Translations under genes and position numbers: made by a program
From: a virus
Length of the DNA stretch: 29,870 nucleotides
Virus record (IMG/VR): IMGVR_UViG_3300037485_000144
Location: 1 to 29,870 of that record
Direction: 5' to 3' (one strand)
In this document: one piece after another, positions 1 through 4,424 of the stretch
Layout: each line of letters begins with the position of its first letter
Numbering within the stretch: position 1 is the first letter of the stretch
The notes under the pieces: generated by a model
Database searches by the model: none
The model's input: the letters and a program-made list of their open reading frames with translations, nothing else
Told to the model about the DNA's origin: nothing

Positions 1-52
1 CTGCGCATATTAGTAGCGCTTTAAGTTCGTTTGTTTTAATAGTGAATTGCAT
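1..52 (-). CDS. Partial CDS, possible phage DNA sliding clamp (beta-clamp-like), N-terminus only
   Basis: Seventeen codons read leftward from an ATG at 52 and run off the window. The start is supported by an AGGGA Shine-Dalgarno sequence about 6 bases upstream (plus-strand tccct near 58-62). The peptide begins MQFTIKTNELKALLICA, which resembles the first strand and helix of phage-encoded DnaN/beta-clamp-like proteins (M-x-F-T-I-x-T-x-x-L followed by a small-residue helix). This is a resemblance over very few residues, so function is tentative. A clamp would fit a leftward early replication operon together with the small genes immediately upstream. Confidence 0.4.
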   Translation of the reverse strand, partial: MQFTIKTNELKALLICA

Positions 53-89
53 TTGGATCCCTTTACTATCAACGGCCAAAATTAGCCGC

Positions 90-115
90 TATGCGCACGG
101 GTAAGCATGCGCATA
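90..115. other. Inverted repeat TATGCGC / GCGCATA
   Basis: A perfect 7-bp inverted repeat (90-96 and 109-115) with a 12-nt loop lies in the gap between the 102-residue gene and the clamp-like partial gene. There is no T-run on either side, so it is not a classical intrinsic terminator; it could be an RNA processing or attenuation hairpin in the leftward transcript, or an operator. Confidence 0.4.
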
Positions 116-124
116 ACGAAAATT

Positions 125-433
125 CTAAGCTGCGATTTCTTCGTTTTCTGCTATGTGGTCGCGGATCATGTGGTCTGCTATTTCATACCAGTTAACGTCT
201 GATAGAAAAGCCAGCGCGTAATCAATAACAATGTTGCTAAAATCTTTTCTATCATGGCTTTCTGTAATGATATATTCAGCATATTCTTTGCATGCCTGGC
301 TAAAATCATATGTATCTATATCAGCATTATTTGGCTGATAAGTAACATCGCTTAATTGTAGGCCATCAAATAATTCTAAGTTGACGCGCCAAGTTGCGTA
401 ATTTGTCCATCCATTGTATTTAGTATCATTCAT
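125..433 (-). CDS. Conserved phage small protein with NGWTNYATW motif (resembles DUF7249)
   Basis: 102 residues. The start at 433 has a GGAGAA ribosome site 5-6 bases upstream. The N-terminus carries YNGWTNYATWRVNLEL, a motif I recognise from a widespread family of small phage proteins of unknown function (I recall it as DUF7249; not checked). The rest is acidic and tyrosine-rich (YDFSQACKEYAEYI) and predicted helical, with no signal peptide or membrane segment. It is the third-last gene of a leftward string of small genes, directly upstream of the possible clamp gene, so expression in the early phase is likely. No biochemical role can be deduced. Confidence 0.75.
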   Translation of the reverse strand: MNDTKYNGWTNYATWRVNLELFDGLQLSDVTYQPNNADIDTYDFSQACKEYAEYIITESHDRKDFSNIVIDYALAFLSDVNWYEIADHMIRDHIAENEEIAA

Positions 434-448
434 TTTTAATTCTCCAGT

Positions 449-622
449 TTAATTGGTGCGGATCATGCGAGCGCAAAAATCAGACTCGCATACAATCTTA
501 TAGGCCTGGGCCCATGTTAAGTTTACGCCAAGCATAGTATTGTCATCATGAACAACAATATATTGGCCGGCTGGCAATTCTGTTTTTCGCATAGTGTGGT
601 CTGCTTGTGCTAGATCAATCAT
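449..622 (-). CDS. Hypothetical protein, 57 residues
   Basis: Reads MIDLAQADHTMRKTELPAGQ at its start and ends CARMIRTN. A GGAGTG ribosome site sits 6 bases before the ATG at 622 (plus-strand cactcc, 629-634). The centre QYIVVHDDNTMLGVNLTWAQA looks like a short beta-hairpin followed by a helix. No membrane segment, no cysteine motif and no family I recognise. It is spaced 15 bases upstream of the NGWTNYATW gene and 3 bases downstream of a membrane peptide gene on the same strand, consistent with one leftward operon. Confidence 0.6.
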   Translation of the reverse strand: MIDLAQADHTMRKTELPAGQYIVVHDDNTMLGVNLTWAQAYKIVCESDFCARMIRTN

Positions 623-625
623 TTT

Positions 626-742
626 TTACACTCCAATAATTAATAAGATCATTATTAAAATAAAACATACAGCGCCAATAAGATCCCAGGCGCTTAACTT
701 TTCTGCTGCTGGTTTATGGTTTTTATAATCGTGCATGATCAT
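626..742 (-). CDS. Small single-pass membrane peptide, 38 residues
   Basis: Starts MIMHDYKNHKPAAEKLSAWD and then has one strongly hydrophobic segment, LIGAVCFILIMILLIIGV, running to the C-terminus. A GGAGTG ribosome site precedes the ATG at 742; a second in-frame ATG lies two codons in. The design (polar N-terminus, terminal membrane helix) is common among uncharacterised phage early peptides. It ends 3 bases before the next gene of the leftward operon. Function unknown; a membrane-directed host-takeover or superinfection role is only a guess. Confidence 0.55.
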   Translation of the reverse strand: MIMHDYKNHKPAAEKLSAWDLIGAVCFILIMILLIIGV

Positions 743-754
743 TTTTACACTCCA

Positions 755-853
755 TTAATTTGAAAAGATAATGCGAAAGAATGTGCTTAATGGCATGATT
801 AAAATCAAAGCCAAAAAAATATAGCTAAAGTATTTGTCGAAGAATTTGTCCAT
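755..853 (-). CDS. Small hydrophobic peptide, 32 residues
   Basis: Starts MDKFFDKYFSYIFLALILIM and ends FFRIIFSN, with a central hydrophobic stretch that could span the membrane. The ATG at 853 is preceded by an AGGGA ribosome site (plus-strand tccct, 860-864). It is the first gene downstream of the leftward promoter candidate at 902-930 and is followed by three more small genes on the same strand. No homologue recognised. Short length leaves some doubt, but promoter, ribosome site and membrane character together support it. Confidence 0.5.
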   Translation of the reverse strand: MDKFFDKYFSYIFLALILIMPLSTFFRIIFSN

Positions 854-901
854 TTTCAATCCCTTTTCACATAATCGCGCTAAATCCAGCGCATGGATAA
901 A

Positions 902-930
902 ACTATAAAACATTCTTTTACACTATGCAA
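902..930 (-). promoter_or_regulatory. Leftward sigma70-type promoter candidate
   Basis: On the minus strand, TTGCAT (925-930) is followed after 17 bases by TATAGT (902-907). The -10 matches the consensus at five of six positions; the -35 is weak. Predicted transcription start near 895, about 40 bases before the first leftward ATG at 853. The palindromic site cluster begins immediately upstream, as expected for an activator- or repressor-controlled promoter. Confidence 0.45.
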
Positions 931-950
931 GCATTATTTGCATATTGCCA

Positions 951-1345
951 AAATATTGTCACTTATTGCCATGTTATTGCCATGTTATTGCCATTGGCTT
1001 GAATGTTGCAATGCCACAAGGCGCGCAGGTTTTAAAGGTTTATTGGCAATATTGTCATTTATTTATGCTTATGAGTATAAAAGTATATATATAAGGCATG
1101 TAAAACCAAGGGCGCAACGGCGGTGCGATTAAATTGCCATGGCAATGTTGCCAATATGACCAATAAATTCTCGCCGCGTAAAATGCAGACAGCATAAAAA
1201 CATGGAATTAAAACTAAATGACAATATTGCCAATGATTTCCAAATGACAATATGACCAATGAATTCCAAATGACAATATTGCCAATGCAGACAGCAGACA
1301 GCAGCAAATAAAAAGCGCATGGCAATGTGGCAATAATGCCAATGC
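951..1345. promoter_or_regulatory. Cluster of palindromic TGRCAATATTGYCA-type sites
   Basis: At least seven variants of one near-palindrome occur in both orientations: around 955-961 (ATATTGTCA part), 1043-1056 (TGGCAATATTGTCA), 1139-1152 (TGGCAATGTTGCCA), 1150-1163 (degenerate), and three copies within the 26-bp repeats at 1219, 1245 and 1271, with further TTGCCA half-sites around 966-995 and 1321-1342. A 14-bp dyad repeated this way typically binds a dimeric protein cooperatively (replication initiator or regulator). Confidence 0.6.
1216..1287 (+). repeat. Tandem 26-bp iteron-like repeats, about 2.8 copies
   Basis: AAATGACAATATTGCCAATG begins at 1216, 1242 (with TATGACC in place of TATTGCC) and 1268, exactly 26 bases apart; the linkers are ATTTCC and AATTCC. 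A further degenerate copy (CCAATATGACCAATAAATTC) lies at 1151-1170. Regular spacing near 2.5 helical turns and a palindromic core are typical of iterons, but a regulator array would look the same. There are no unique spacers, so it is not CRISPR. Confidence 0.75.
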
Positions 1346-1364
1346 AGACAGCAGACAGCAGACA
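1287..1364 (+). repeat. GCAGACA heptamer repeats, two blocks
   Basis: GCAGACA occurs twice in tandem at 1287-1300 and three times at 1344-1364, each block directly following a CCAAT-ending palindromic site; a single GCAGACA is also at 1185-1191. Both blocks share the larger layout (palindrome variant, then heptamers), suggesting an older duplication of about 57 bases. Confidence 0.7.
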
Positions 1365-1371
1365 GCGATCC

Positions 1372-1406
1372 GCTGCGCTGCATGCTGCCGCCTGGCTGCG
1401 CTGCAT
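1372..1406 (+). repeat. Direct repeat GCTGCGCTGCAT
   Basis: Two exact 12-bp copies at 1372-1383 and 1395-1406, 23 bases apart, start a GC-rich island (about 1365-1435) in otherwise AT-rich non-coding DNA. The island continues with a 12-bp perfect palindrome (next entry). Confidence 0.65.
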
Positions 1407-1411
1407 AACGT

Positions 1412-1423
1412 GCGCGGCCGCGC
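1412..1423. repeat. Perfect 12-bp palindrome GCGCGGCCGCGC
   Basis: A fully self-complementary GC-only dodecamer, followed by CTGCTGCTAGCAG, which itself contains the inverted repeat CTGCT-AGCAG. Possible protein-binding or structured site; no function assigned. Confidence 0.5.
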
Positions 1424-1456
1424 TGCTGCTAGCAGGTAAACTGATTACATTTTGAT

Positions 1457-1484
1457 GGGGGGGGGTAGGGCCTTGGGGGAAGGG
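1457..1484 (+). other. G-quadruplex motif with G9 run
   Basis: Four G tracts (nine, three, five and three Gs) separated by loops TA, CCTT and AA satisfy the usual quadruplex pattern on the plus strand. It contains the direct repeat AGGGCCTT (1467-1474, 1481-1488). It is the longest homopolymeric G run in the window and lies between the repeats and the rightward genes. Confidence 0.6.
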
Positions 1485-1545
1485 CCTTCGTGGACGATGG
1501 TGTCAGAAGAAATTTTTATTTTTTAATGTAAATAACACAAAGCAT

Positions 1546-1562
1546 TTAACGTGACGCGTTAA
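1546..1562. promoter_or_regulatory. Inverted repeat TTAACG-5-CGTTAA upstream of pqqA
   Basis: A perfect 6-bp inverted repeat with a 5-base spacer, about 90 bases before the pqqA start. Possible operator. No strong sigma70 -35/-10 pair could be assigned nearby, so the pqqA promoter remains undefined. Confidence 0.35.
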
Positions 1563-1604
1563 TCATGGTTTTCTCTATGGCGTCATGTATAAAAAAGAGC
1601 AAAA

Positions 1605-1620
1605 TGTGTACATATACACA
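1605..1620. promoter_or_regulatory. Inverted repeat TGTGTA-CATA-TACACA, probable operator before pqqA
   Basis: A perfect 6-bp inverted repeat with a 4-base centre, ending 32 bases before the pqqA ATG; a further TGTGTATAAAAAA follows at 1625, echoing TGTATAAAAAA at 1586. The two TGTATAAA-type boxes could be -10 elements, with the dyad as a regulator site between them. Assignment as operator is inference. Confidence 0.4.
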
Positions 1621-1651
1621 CGATGTGTATAAAAAACAGGAGAATTTGAAC

Positions 1652-1723
1652 ATGTGGACTAAACCAGCAGCAACAGAGTTAAGATTTGGATTTGAAGTAA
1701 CTATGTACGTGATGAACAAGTAA
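1652..1723 (+). CDS. pqqA: PqqA, precursor peptide of the cofactor pyrroloquinoline quinone
   Basis: A 23-residue peptide beginning [11 protein letters not shown] and containing the diagnostic core [10 protein letters not shown], ending MNK. PqqA is the ribosomal substrate from which PQQ is made: PqqD binds it, the radical-SAM enzyme PqqE joins the side chains of one Glu and one Tyr, and later enzymes (protease, PqqB, PqqC) release and finish the cofactor. The reacting residues are present at the canonical spacing, Glu15 and Tyr19, and the length equals that of bacterial PqqA (22-29). A perfect AGGAG ribosome site (1638-1642) lies 9 bases before the ATG. It stands alone: no pqqBCDEF gene is in the window, so the product must use host enzymes. 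Inverted repeats flank it on both sides, suggesting its own transcription unit. Identification rests on sequence recognition and is strong; raising host PQQ supply is inferred. Confidence 0.92.
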   Translation: MWTKPAATELRFGFEVTMYVMNK

Positions 1724-1736
1724 TGTAAAATAGTCG

Positions 1737-1785
1737 CGACTTTTATTCAAAGTCGTTCAATAAAGTCGGGGGCGGTTAAGCCGAC
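1737..1785 (+). promoter_or_regulatory. Nested hairpins after pqqA (possible terminator or RNA switch)
   Basis: CGACTTT (1737-1743) can pair with AAAGTCG at 1749-1755 (5-nt loop) or with a second AAAGTCG at 1762-1768; the latter overlaps GTCGG (1765-1769), which can instead pair with CCGAC (1781-1785). These are mutually exclusive stems. The first follows the pqqA stop by 13 bases, so it may end the pqqA transcript, though no long U-run follows. Confidence 0.4.
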
Positions 1786-1802
1786 ACTAGAGGATGTAGT
1801 AA

Positions 1803-1838
1803 GTAACGCGTTTTTCGGCTTTCTGCGTTACATGTAAC
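1803..1838. promoter_or_regulatory. Inverted repeats GTAACGC/GCGTTAC and palindrome GTTACATGTAAC upstream of terS
   Basis: GTAACGC (1803-1809) and GCGTTAC (1825-1831) form a 7-bp stem with a T-rich 15-nt loop; the right arm overlaps the perfect 12-bp palindrome GTTACATGTAAC (1827-1838). They sit 20-55 bases upstream of the candidate late promoter, where an activator or late regulator could bind. Confidence 0.4.
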
Positions 1839-1858
1839 AACTACCCAATCTACGCCCC

Positions 1859-1887
1859 TTGACACCACGCATGTAAACCAATACCAT
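1859..1887 (+). promoter_or_regulatory. Candidate late promoter for the terminase/structural operon
   Basis: A consensus TTGACA (1859-1864) is followed after 17 bases by TACCAT (1882-1887; four of six matches). The predicted start of transcription, about 7 bases past the -10, coincides with the terS ATG at 1894, which would give a leaderless mRNA; this agrees with the absence of a ribosome site before terS. Confidence 0.45.
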
Positions 1888-1893
1888 GCGCTA

Positions 1894-2298
1894 ATGACAT
1901 TCCTATCGATACCTTTTACGCCACGCGAGGTAAAAGCCACCGAATCGCGTTTACAGAAAATATACGACGCAGCCAAGCTGGGTCTGAAGAACGACTCATT
2001 GGCGCTTGCCGCCGGGATGTTGCCGTCCGAGTACCGGCAACTGTGCCAGCTAGACCCCGTGGCGGAGATGGCAGCGCAAAAAGGTAAAGCAGACGGTGAG
2101 CTGGAGATGGCCCAGGTGTTAATCAAGTCAGCCAAGGACGGTGACGCTAAGTCGGCGCTGGCCGTGCTACAGCATGCACACGCGTGGACGGCCAAGACCG
2201 AGATCAGTGTGGATGTGTACCAAAAGATAAGTATTACTCAGGCATTAGCCGAGGCTCAATCGCGTATCATTGAAGGCACCGTCGTAGACAACCAATAA
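1894..2298 (+). CDS. terS: Terminase small subunit (DNA-packaging recognition protein)
   Basis: 134 residues. Terminase small subunits form a ring that recognises the phage DNA packaging site and hands it to the large subunit. Here the N-terminal half (FTPREVKATESRLQKIYDAA, then LGLKNDSLALAAGMLPSEYR) looks like a helix-turn-helix DNA-binding unit; the middle and C-terminal part is helical and acidic (KADGELEMAQVLIKSAKDGD), fitting the oligomerisation region. The main support is position: its stop overlaps the terL start by one base (TAATG). There is no Shine-Dalgarno sequence before the ATG at 1894 and no other in-frame start close by. Family placement is from context plus layout, not a unique motif. 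Confidence 0.8.
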   Translation: MTFLSIPFTPREVKATESRLQKIYDAAKLGLKNDSLALAAGMLPSEYRQLCQLDPVAEMAAQKGKADGELEMAQVLIKSAKDGDAKSALAVLQHAHAWTAKTEISVDVYQKISITQALAEAQSRIIEGTVVDNQ

Positions 2299-3824
2299 TG
2301 CAACTACCTATATATAGTTCGGACGAAGAACAACTCCTTATGTCAAGGCTGTGGGATCCGCGTGTTGCGGACGACCCTGAAGCGTTCGTGCTGTTCGCGT
2401 TCCCGTGGGGCCAACCTAACACGCCATTGGCTAAGTTCAAAGGGCCACGCACTTGGCAGCGCGAGGTGTTAAGGACAATCGCCAAGCACATTAAGGACAA
2501 CCGAGGCGAGGTCGACATGTCGACACTGCGTGAGGCTGTCAGCTCAGGTCGGGGTATCGGTAAATCGGCACTGGTTAGCTGGCTAATACTGTGGATGTTA
2601 TCGACACGCATCGGCAGCAGTGTCGTGGTGTCAGCCAACAGTGAGTCACAACTAAGGTCGGTCACTTGGGGTGAGTTGACTAAGTGGCAGGCCATGATAA
2701 TAAACTCACACTGGTGGGAGATCAGCGCAACCAAGCTGGTGCCAGCGAAATGGGTGTGCGAGCTAGTGGAGCGTGACTTGAAAAAGGGTACGCGGTACTG
2801 GGCGGCAGAAGGTAAACTGTGGTCGGAAGAAAATCCTGACTCGTACGCCGGTGTCCACAACCACGACGGGATGATGTTGATATTTGACGAGGCAAGCGGT
2901 ATACCTGACACGATATGGTCAGTGGGCGCGGGCTTCTTTACAGAGAACATATTAGATCGGTATTGGTTTGCGTTTAGCAACCCGCGTCGCAACCAAGGGT
3001 ATTTCTTTGAGTGCTTTAACTCTAAACGGGACTTTTGGCATGGCAGACAAATTGATGCGCGACAGGTCGAGGATACGGATAAAGCGGTATATGAACAGAT
3101 TATTGCCGAGTATGGCGAAGACTCTGCACAGGCGCGGGTCGAGGTATACGGTGAGTTTCCATCGGCAGGCGAAGACCAGTTTATCAGCCCGATGGTTGTT
3201 GAGGACGCTTTCAAACGTGAGAGATATAAGGATACGACTGCACCTATCGTTATCGGGGTTGATCCAGCACGTGGGGGCGCAGACAGCACGGTCATCGTCG
3301 TGCGTCAAGGGCGTGACATCGTTGCCATCAAGCGCTATCAAGGCGAGGACACAATGACTGTCGTTGGGCGAGTGATTGAGGCGATAGAAGAATACAAACC
3401 AGTGATGACCGTCATCGACGAGGGCGGCCTGGGGTACGGGATATTGGACAGGCTAACCGAGCAGCGGTACAAGGTGCGCGGTGTGAACTTCGGGTCACGG
3501 GCTAAGAACTCGATAATGTGGGGCAACAAGCGGGCCGAGATGTGGGGCGCAATGCGGGAGTGGCTACGCAGTGCCAGCATACCGGAGGATAGGAAGTTAA
3601 AGTCTGACTTGACAGGCCCAATGAAAAAGCCTAACAGTAGCGGGACGATATTCTTAGAAGGTAAGAAAGAGATGAAGGCCAGGGGCATGGCAAGTCCGGA
3701 CGCAGCAGACGCGTTATGCGTGACGTTTGCGTTCCCAGTAGCCCATCGTGAATATGTTGACAAATCTCCGCGTAAGTCGTATGCTTCTAGTAGCGGAGCA
3801 TCCAGCTCTTGGATGGGTAGCTAA
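2298..3824 (+). CDS. terL: Terminase large subunit (packaging ATPase and headful nuclease)
   Basis: 508 residues with both canonical domains. The ATPase part shows Walker A SGRGIGKS (residues 83-90) and Walker B MMLIFDE (192-198, catalytic Glu198). The RNase H-like nuclease part shows the first acidic residue in VIGVDPARGGADST (Asp322), the second in TVIDEGGLGYG (Asp374), and a third in SPDAADAL (Asp468/471). The enzyme pumps DNA into the prohead through the portal and cuts the concatemer. Translation is coupled to terS through TAATG. Its own stop overlaps the next ATG the same way. Length is normal for P22/T7-type TerL. The long minus-strand open frames opposite this gene are shadows. Confidence 0.96.
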   Translation: MQLPIYSSDEEQLLMSRLWDPRVADDPEAFVLFAFPWGQPNTPLAKFKGPRTWQREVLRTIAKHIKDNRGEVDMSTLREAVSSGRGIGKSALVSWLILWMLSTRIGSSVVVSANSESQLRSVTWGELTKWQAMIINSHWWEISATKLVPAKWVCELVERDLKKGTRYWAAEGKLWSEENPDSYAGVHNHDGMMLIFDEASGIPDTIWSVGAGFFTENILDRYWFAFSNPRRNQGYFFECFNSKRDFWHGRQIDARQVEDTDKAVYEQIIAEYGEDSAQARVEVYGEFPSAGEDQFISPMVVEDAFKRERYKDTTAPIVIGVDPARGGADSTVIVVRQGRDIVAIKRYQGEDTMTVVGRVIEAIEEYKPVMTVIDEGGLGYGILDRLTEQRYKVRGVNFGSRAKNSIMWGNKRAEMWGAMREWLRSASIPEDRKLKSDLTGPMKKPNSSGTIFLEGKKEMKARGMASPDAADALCVTFAFPVAHREYVDKSPRKSYASSSGASSSWMGS

Positions 3825-4009
3825 TGTACATAATCCTTAAAGTAGGCAAGCTAAAACTAGCAGGCGCAACTAAAGATGAGTATTGCATAGCTACTGATAC
3901 TCTATTGTGTAAAAAAGGGTTTAGACTACAAGCGGGCAATTTGTTGTGGAATAAAGGCCTTTTTAGATATAAAGACATTATAGAAGGATGGGTGCGAGTA
4001 TGCCGTTAA
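3824..4009 (+). CDS. Hypothetical protein, 61 residues
   Basis: Starts MYIILKVGKLKLAGATKDEY and ends IIEGWVRVCR. The ATG overlaps the terL stop (TAATG), and the 3' end overlaps the following small gene by ten bases, so it sits firmly in the late operon. It is a small basic, probably beta-rich protein without membrane segment or metal motif. No family recognised. Confidence 0.6.
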   Translation: MYIILKVGKLKLAGATKDEYCIATDTLLCKKGFRLQAGNLLWNKGLFRYKDIIEGWVRVCR

Positions 4010-4140
4010 AAAAATCATCTAGTAAAGAAGCCTTCCGTGCTAATGTTAAGGCTGAAATTGACGCTGGTAAGAAGCCAGCTCAAGCTGTCGCTATTGCGTA
4101 CTCTGTTAAACGTGAATCAACTAAAAAAGGCAAAAAATGA
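4000..4140 (+). CDS. Small lysine-rich phage protein (resembles DUF6496-type peptides)
   Basis: 46 residues starting MPLKKSSSKEAFRANVKAEI and ending RESTKKGKK. I recognise the pattern MPLKKGxSxxxxxxNxxxEMxAGKPxxQAVAIA as a common small protein encoded near terminase and portal genes in many podoviruses; here it reads AEIDAGKKPAQAVAIAYS. A GGATGGG ribosome site lies upstream within the previous gene. Its stop overlaps the groES start as ATGA. Highly basic, so nucleic-acid contact is possible, but function is unknown. Confidence 0.72.
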   Translation: MPLKKSSSKEAFRANVKAEIDAGKKPAQAVAIAYSVKRESTKKGKK

Positions 4141-4424
4141 AATTAAAACCTTTCGGTGAACGAATTGTAGTAAAGCAAAAAGAAGAAGAACTAACAACGG
4201 CCAGTGGCATTGTACTGGCCAAGCAAGCAGAGAAGAAGTTTGAAGGTGTGATTGTTGCAGCAGGCCAAGGCGCCATATTAGATAATGGCACGGTCAGAGC
4301 GATGACAGTTAAAGTAGGTGACACAATACTGTTCGGTGAGTATTCAGGACAGAAGTTTAAATACGAAGACGAAGACTATCTTCTTATGAACGAAAAAGAC
4401 GTGATCGGAATATTAAATGAATGA
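4137..4424 (+). CDS. groES: Co-chaperonin GroES (Cpn10), phage-encoded
   Basis: 95 residues, full length for GroES (about 97 in E. coli). GroES caps the GroEL ring during ATP-driven folding. Family marks are visible: the N-terminal strand KPFGERIVVKQ (residues 4-14), the mobile loop with the GroEL-binding tripeptide IVL in SGIVLAK (residues 23-29), the roof hairpin ILDNG (47-51), and the VKVGDTILFGEYSG block (58-71) followed by EDEDYLLMNEKDVIG. The intact loop implies it works with host GroEL; no groEL is in the window. It starts by ATGA overlap and ends overlapping the portal gene by 8 bases, so it is a late gene. P22 coat folding is known to involve GroEL/GroES in some mutants, which makes the phage coat protein the likely client (inference). 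Confidence 0.93.
   Translation: MKLKPFGERIVVKQKEEELTTASGIVLAKQAEKKFEGVIVAAGQGAILDNGTVRAMTVKVGDTILFGEYSGQKFKYEDEDYLLMNEKDVIGILNE

Larger units (their letters stand above)
854..1651. other. Long non-coding control region (about 800 bases)
   Basis: No convincing protein gene lies here. The open frames across it exist only because repeats lack stops; they are cysteine- and leucine-rich nonsense without ribosome sites. The region instead holds a leftward promoter, many palindromic TGRCAATATTGYCA-like sites, 26-bp tandem repeats, GCAGACA heptamers, 12-bp direct repeats and a 12-bp palindrome in a GC-rich island, a G-quadruplex motif, and inverted repeats just before pqqA. It separates the leftward early genes from pqqA and the rightward late operon. 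Candidate jobs are replication origin, early/late control region, or packaging site; these are inferences. Confidence 0.7.

Noticed and set aside
893-1132. Open frame of 79 codons on the plus strand in the repeat region
   Set aside because: No ribosome site; codons are made by TTATTGCCATG-type repeats; the product is a Cys/His/Leu mix without family likeness, and it overlaps the leftward promoter.
1216-1287. Possible CRISPR array
   Set aside because: The 26-bp units are tandem with only 6-base linkers that are themselves repeated; there are no unique spacers and no cas genes.
1059-1406. Two minus-strand open frames (84 and 115 codons) over the 26-bp and GCAGACA repeats
   Set aside because: Repeat-driven frames (LLSAVCIG, AVCCLHWQYCH units) without ribosome sites; repeats simply lack stop codons in those frames.
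2267-3295. 342-codon open frame on the minus strand
   Set aside because: It lies wholly opposite terS/terL, which has complete catalytic motifs; Ser/Cys-rich shadow product.
4137-4424. GroES gene as a sign of host contamination
   Set aside because: It is tied to phage genes by 4- and 8-base overlaps on both sides and lacks a groEL neighbour, so it belongs to the phage operon.
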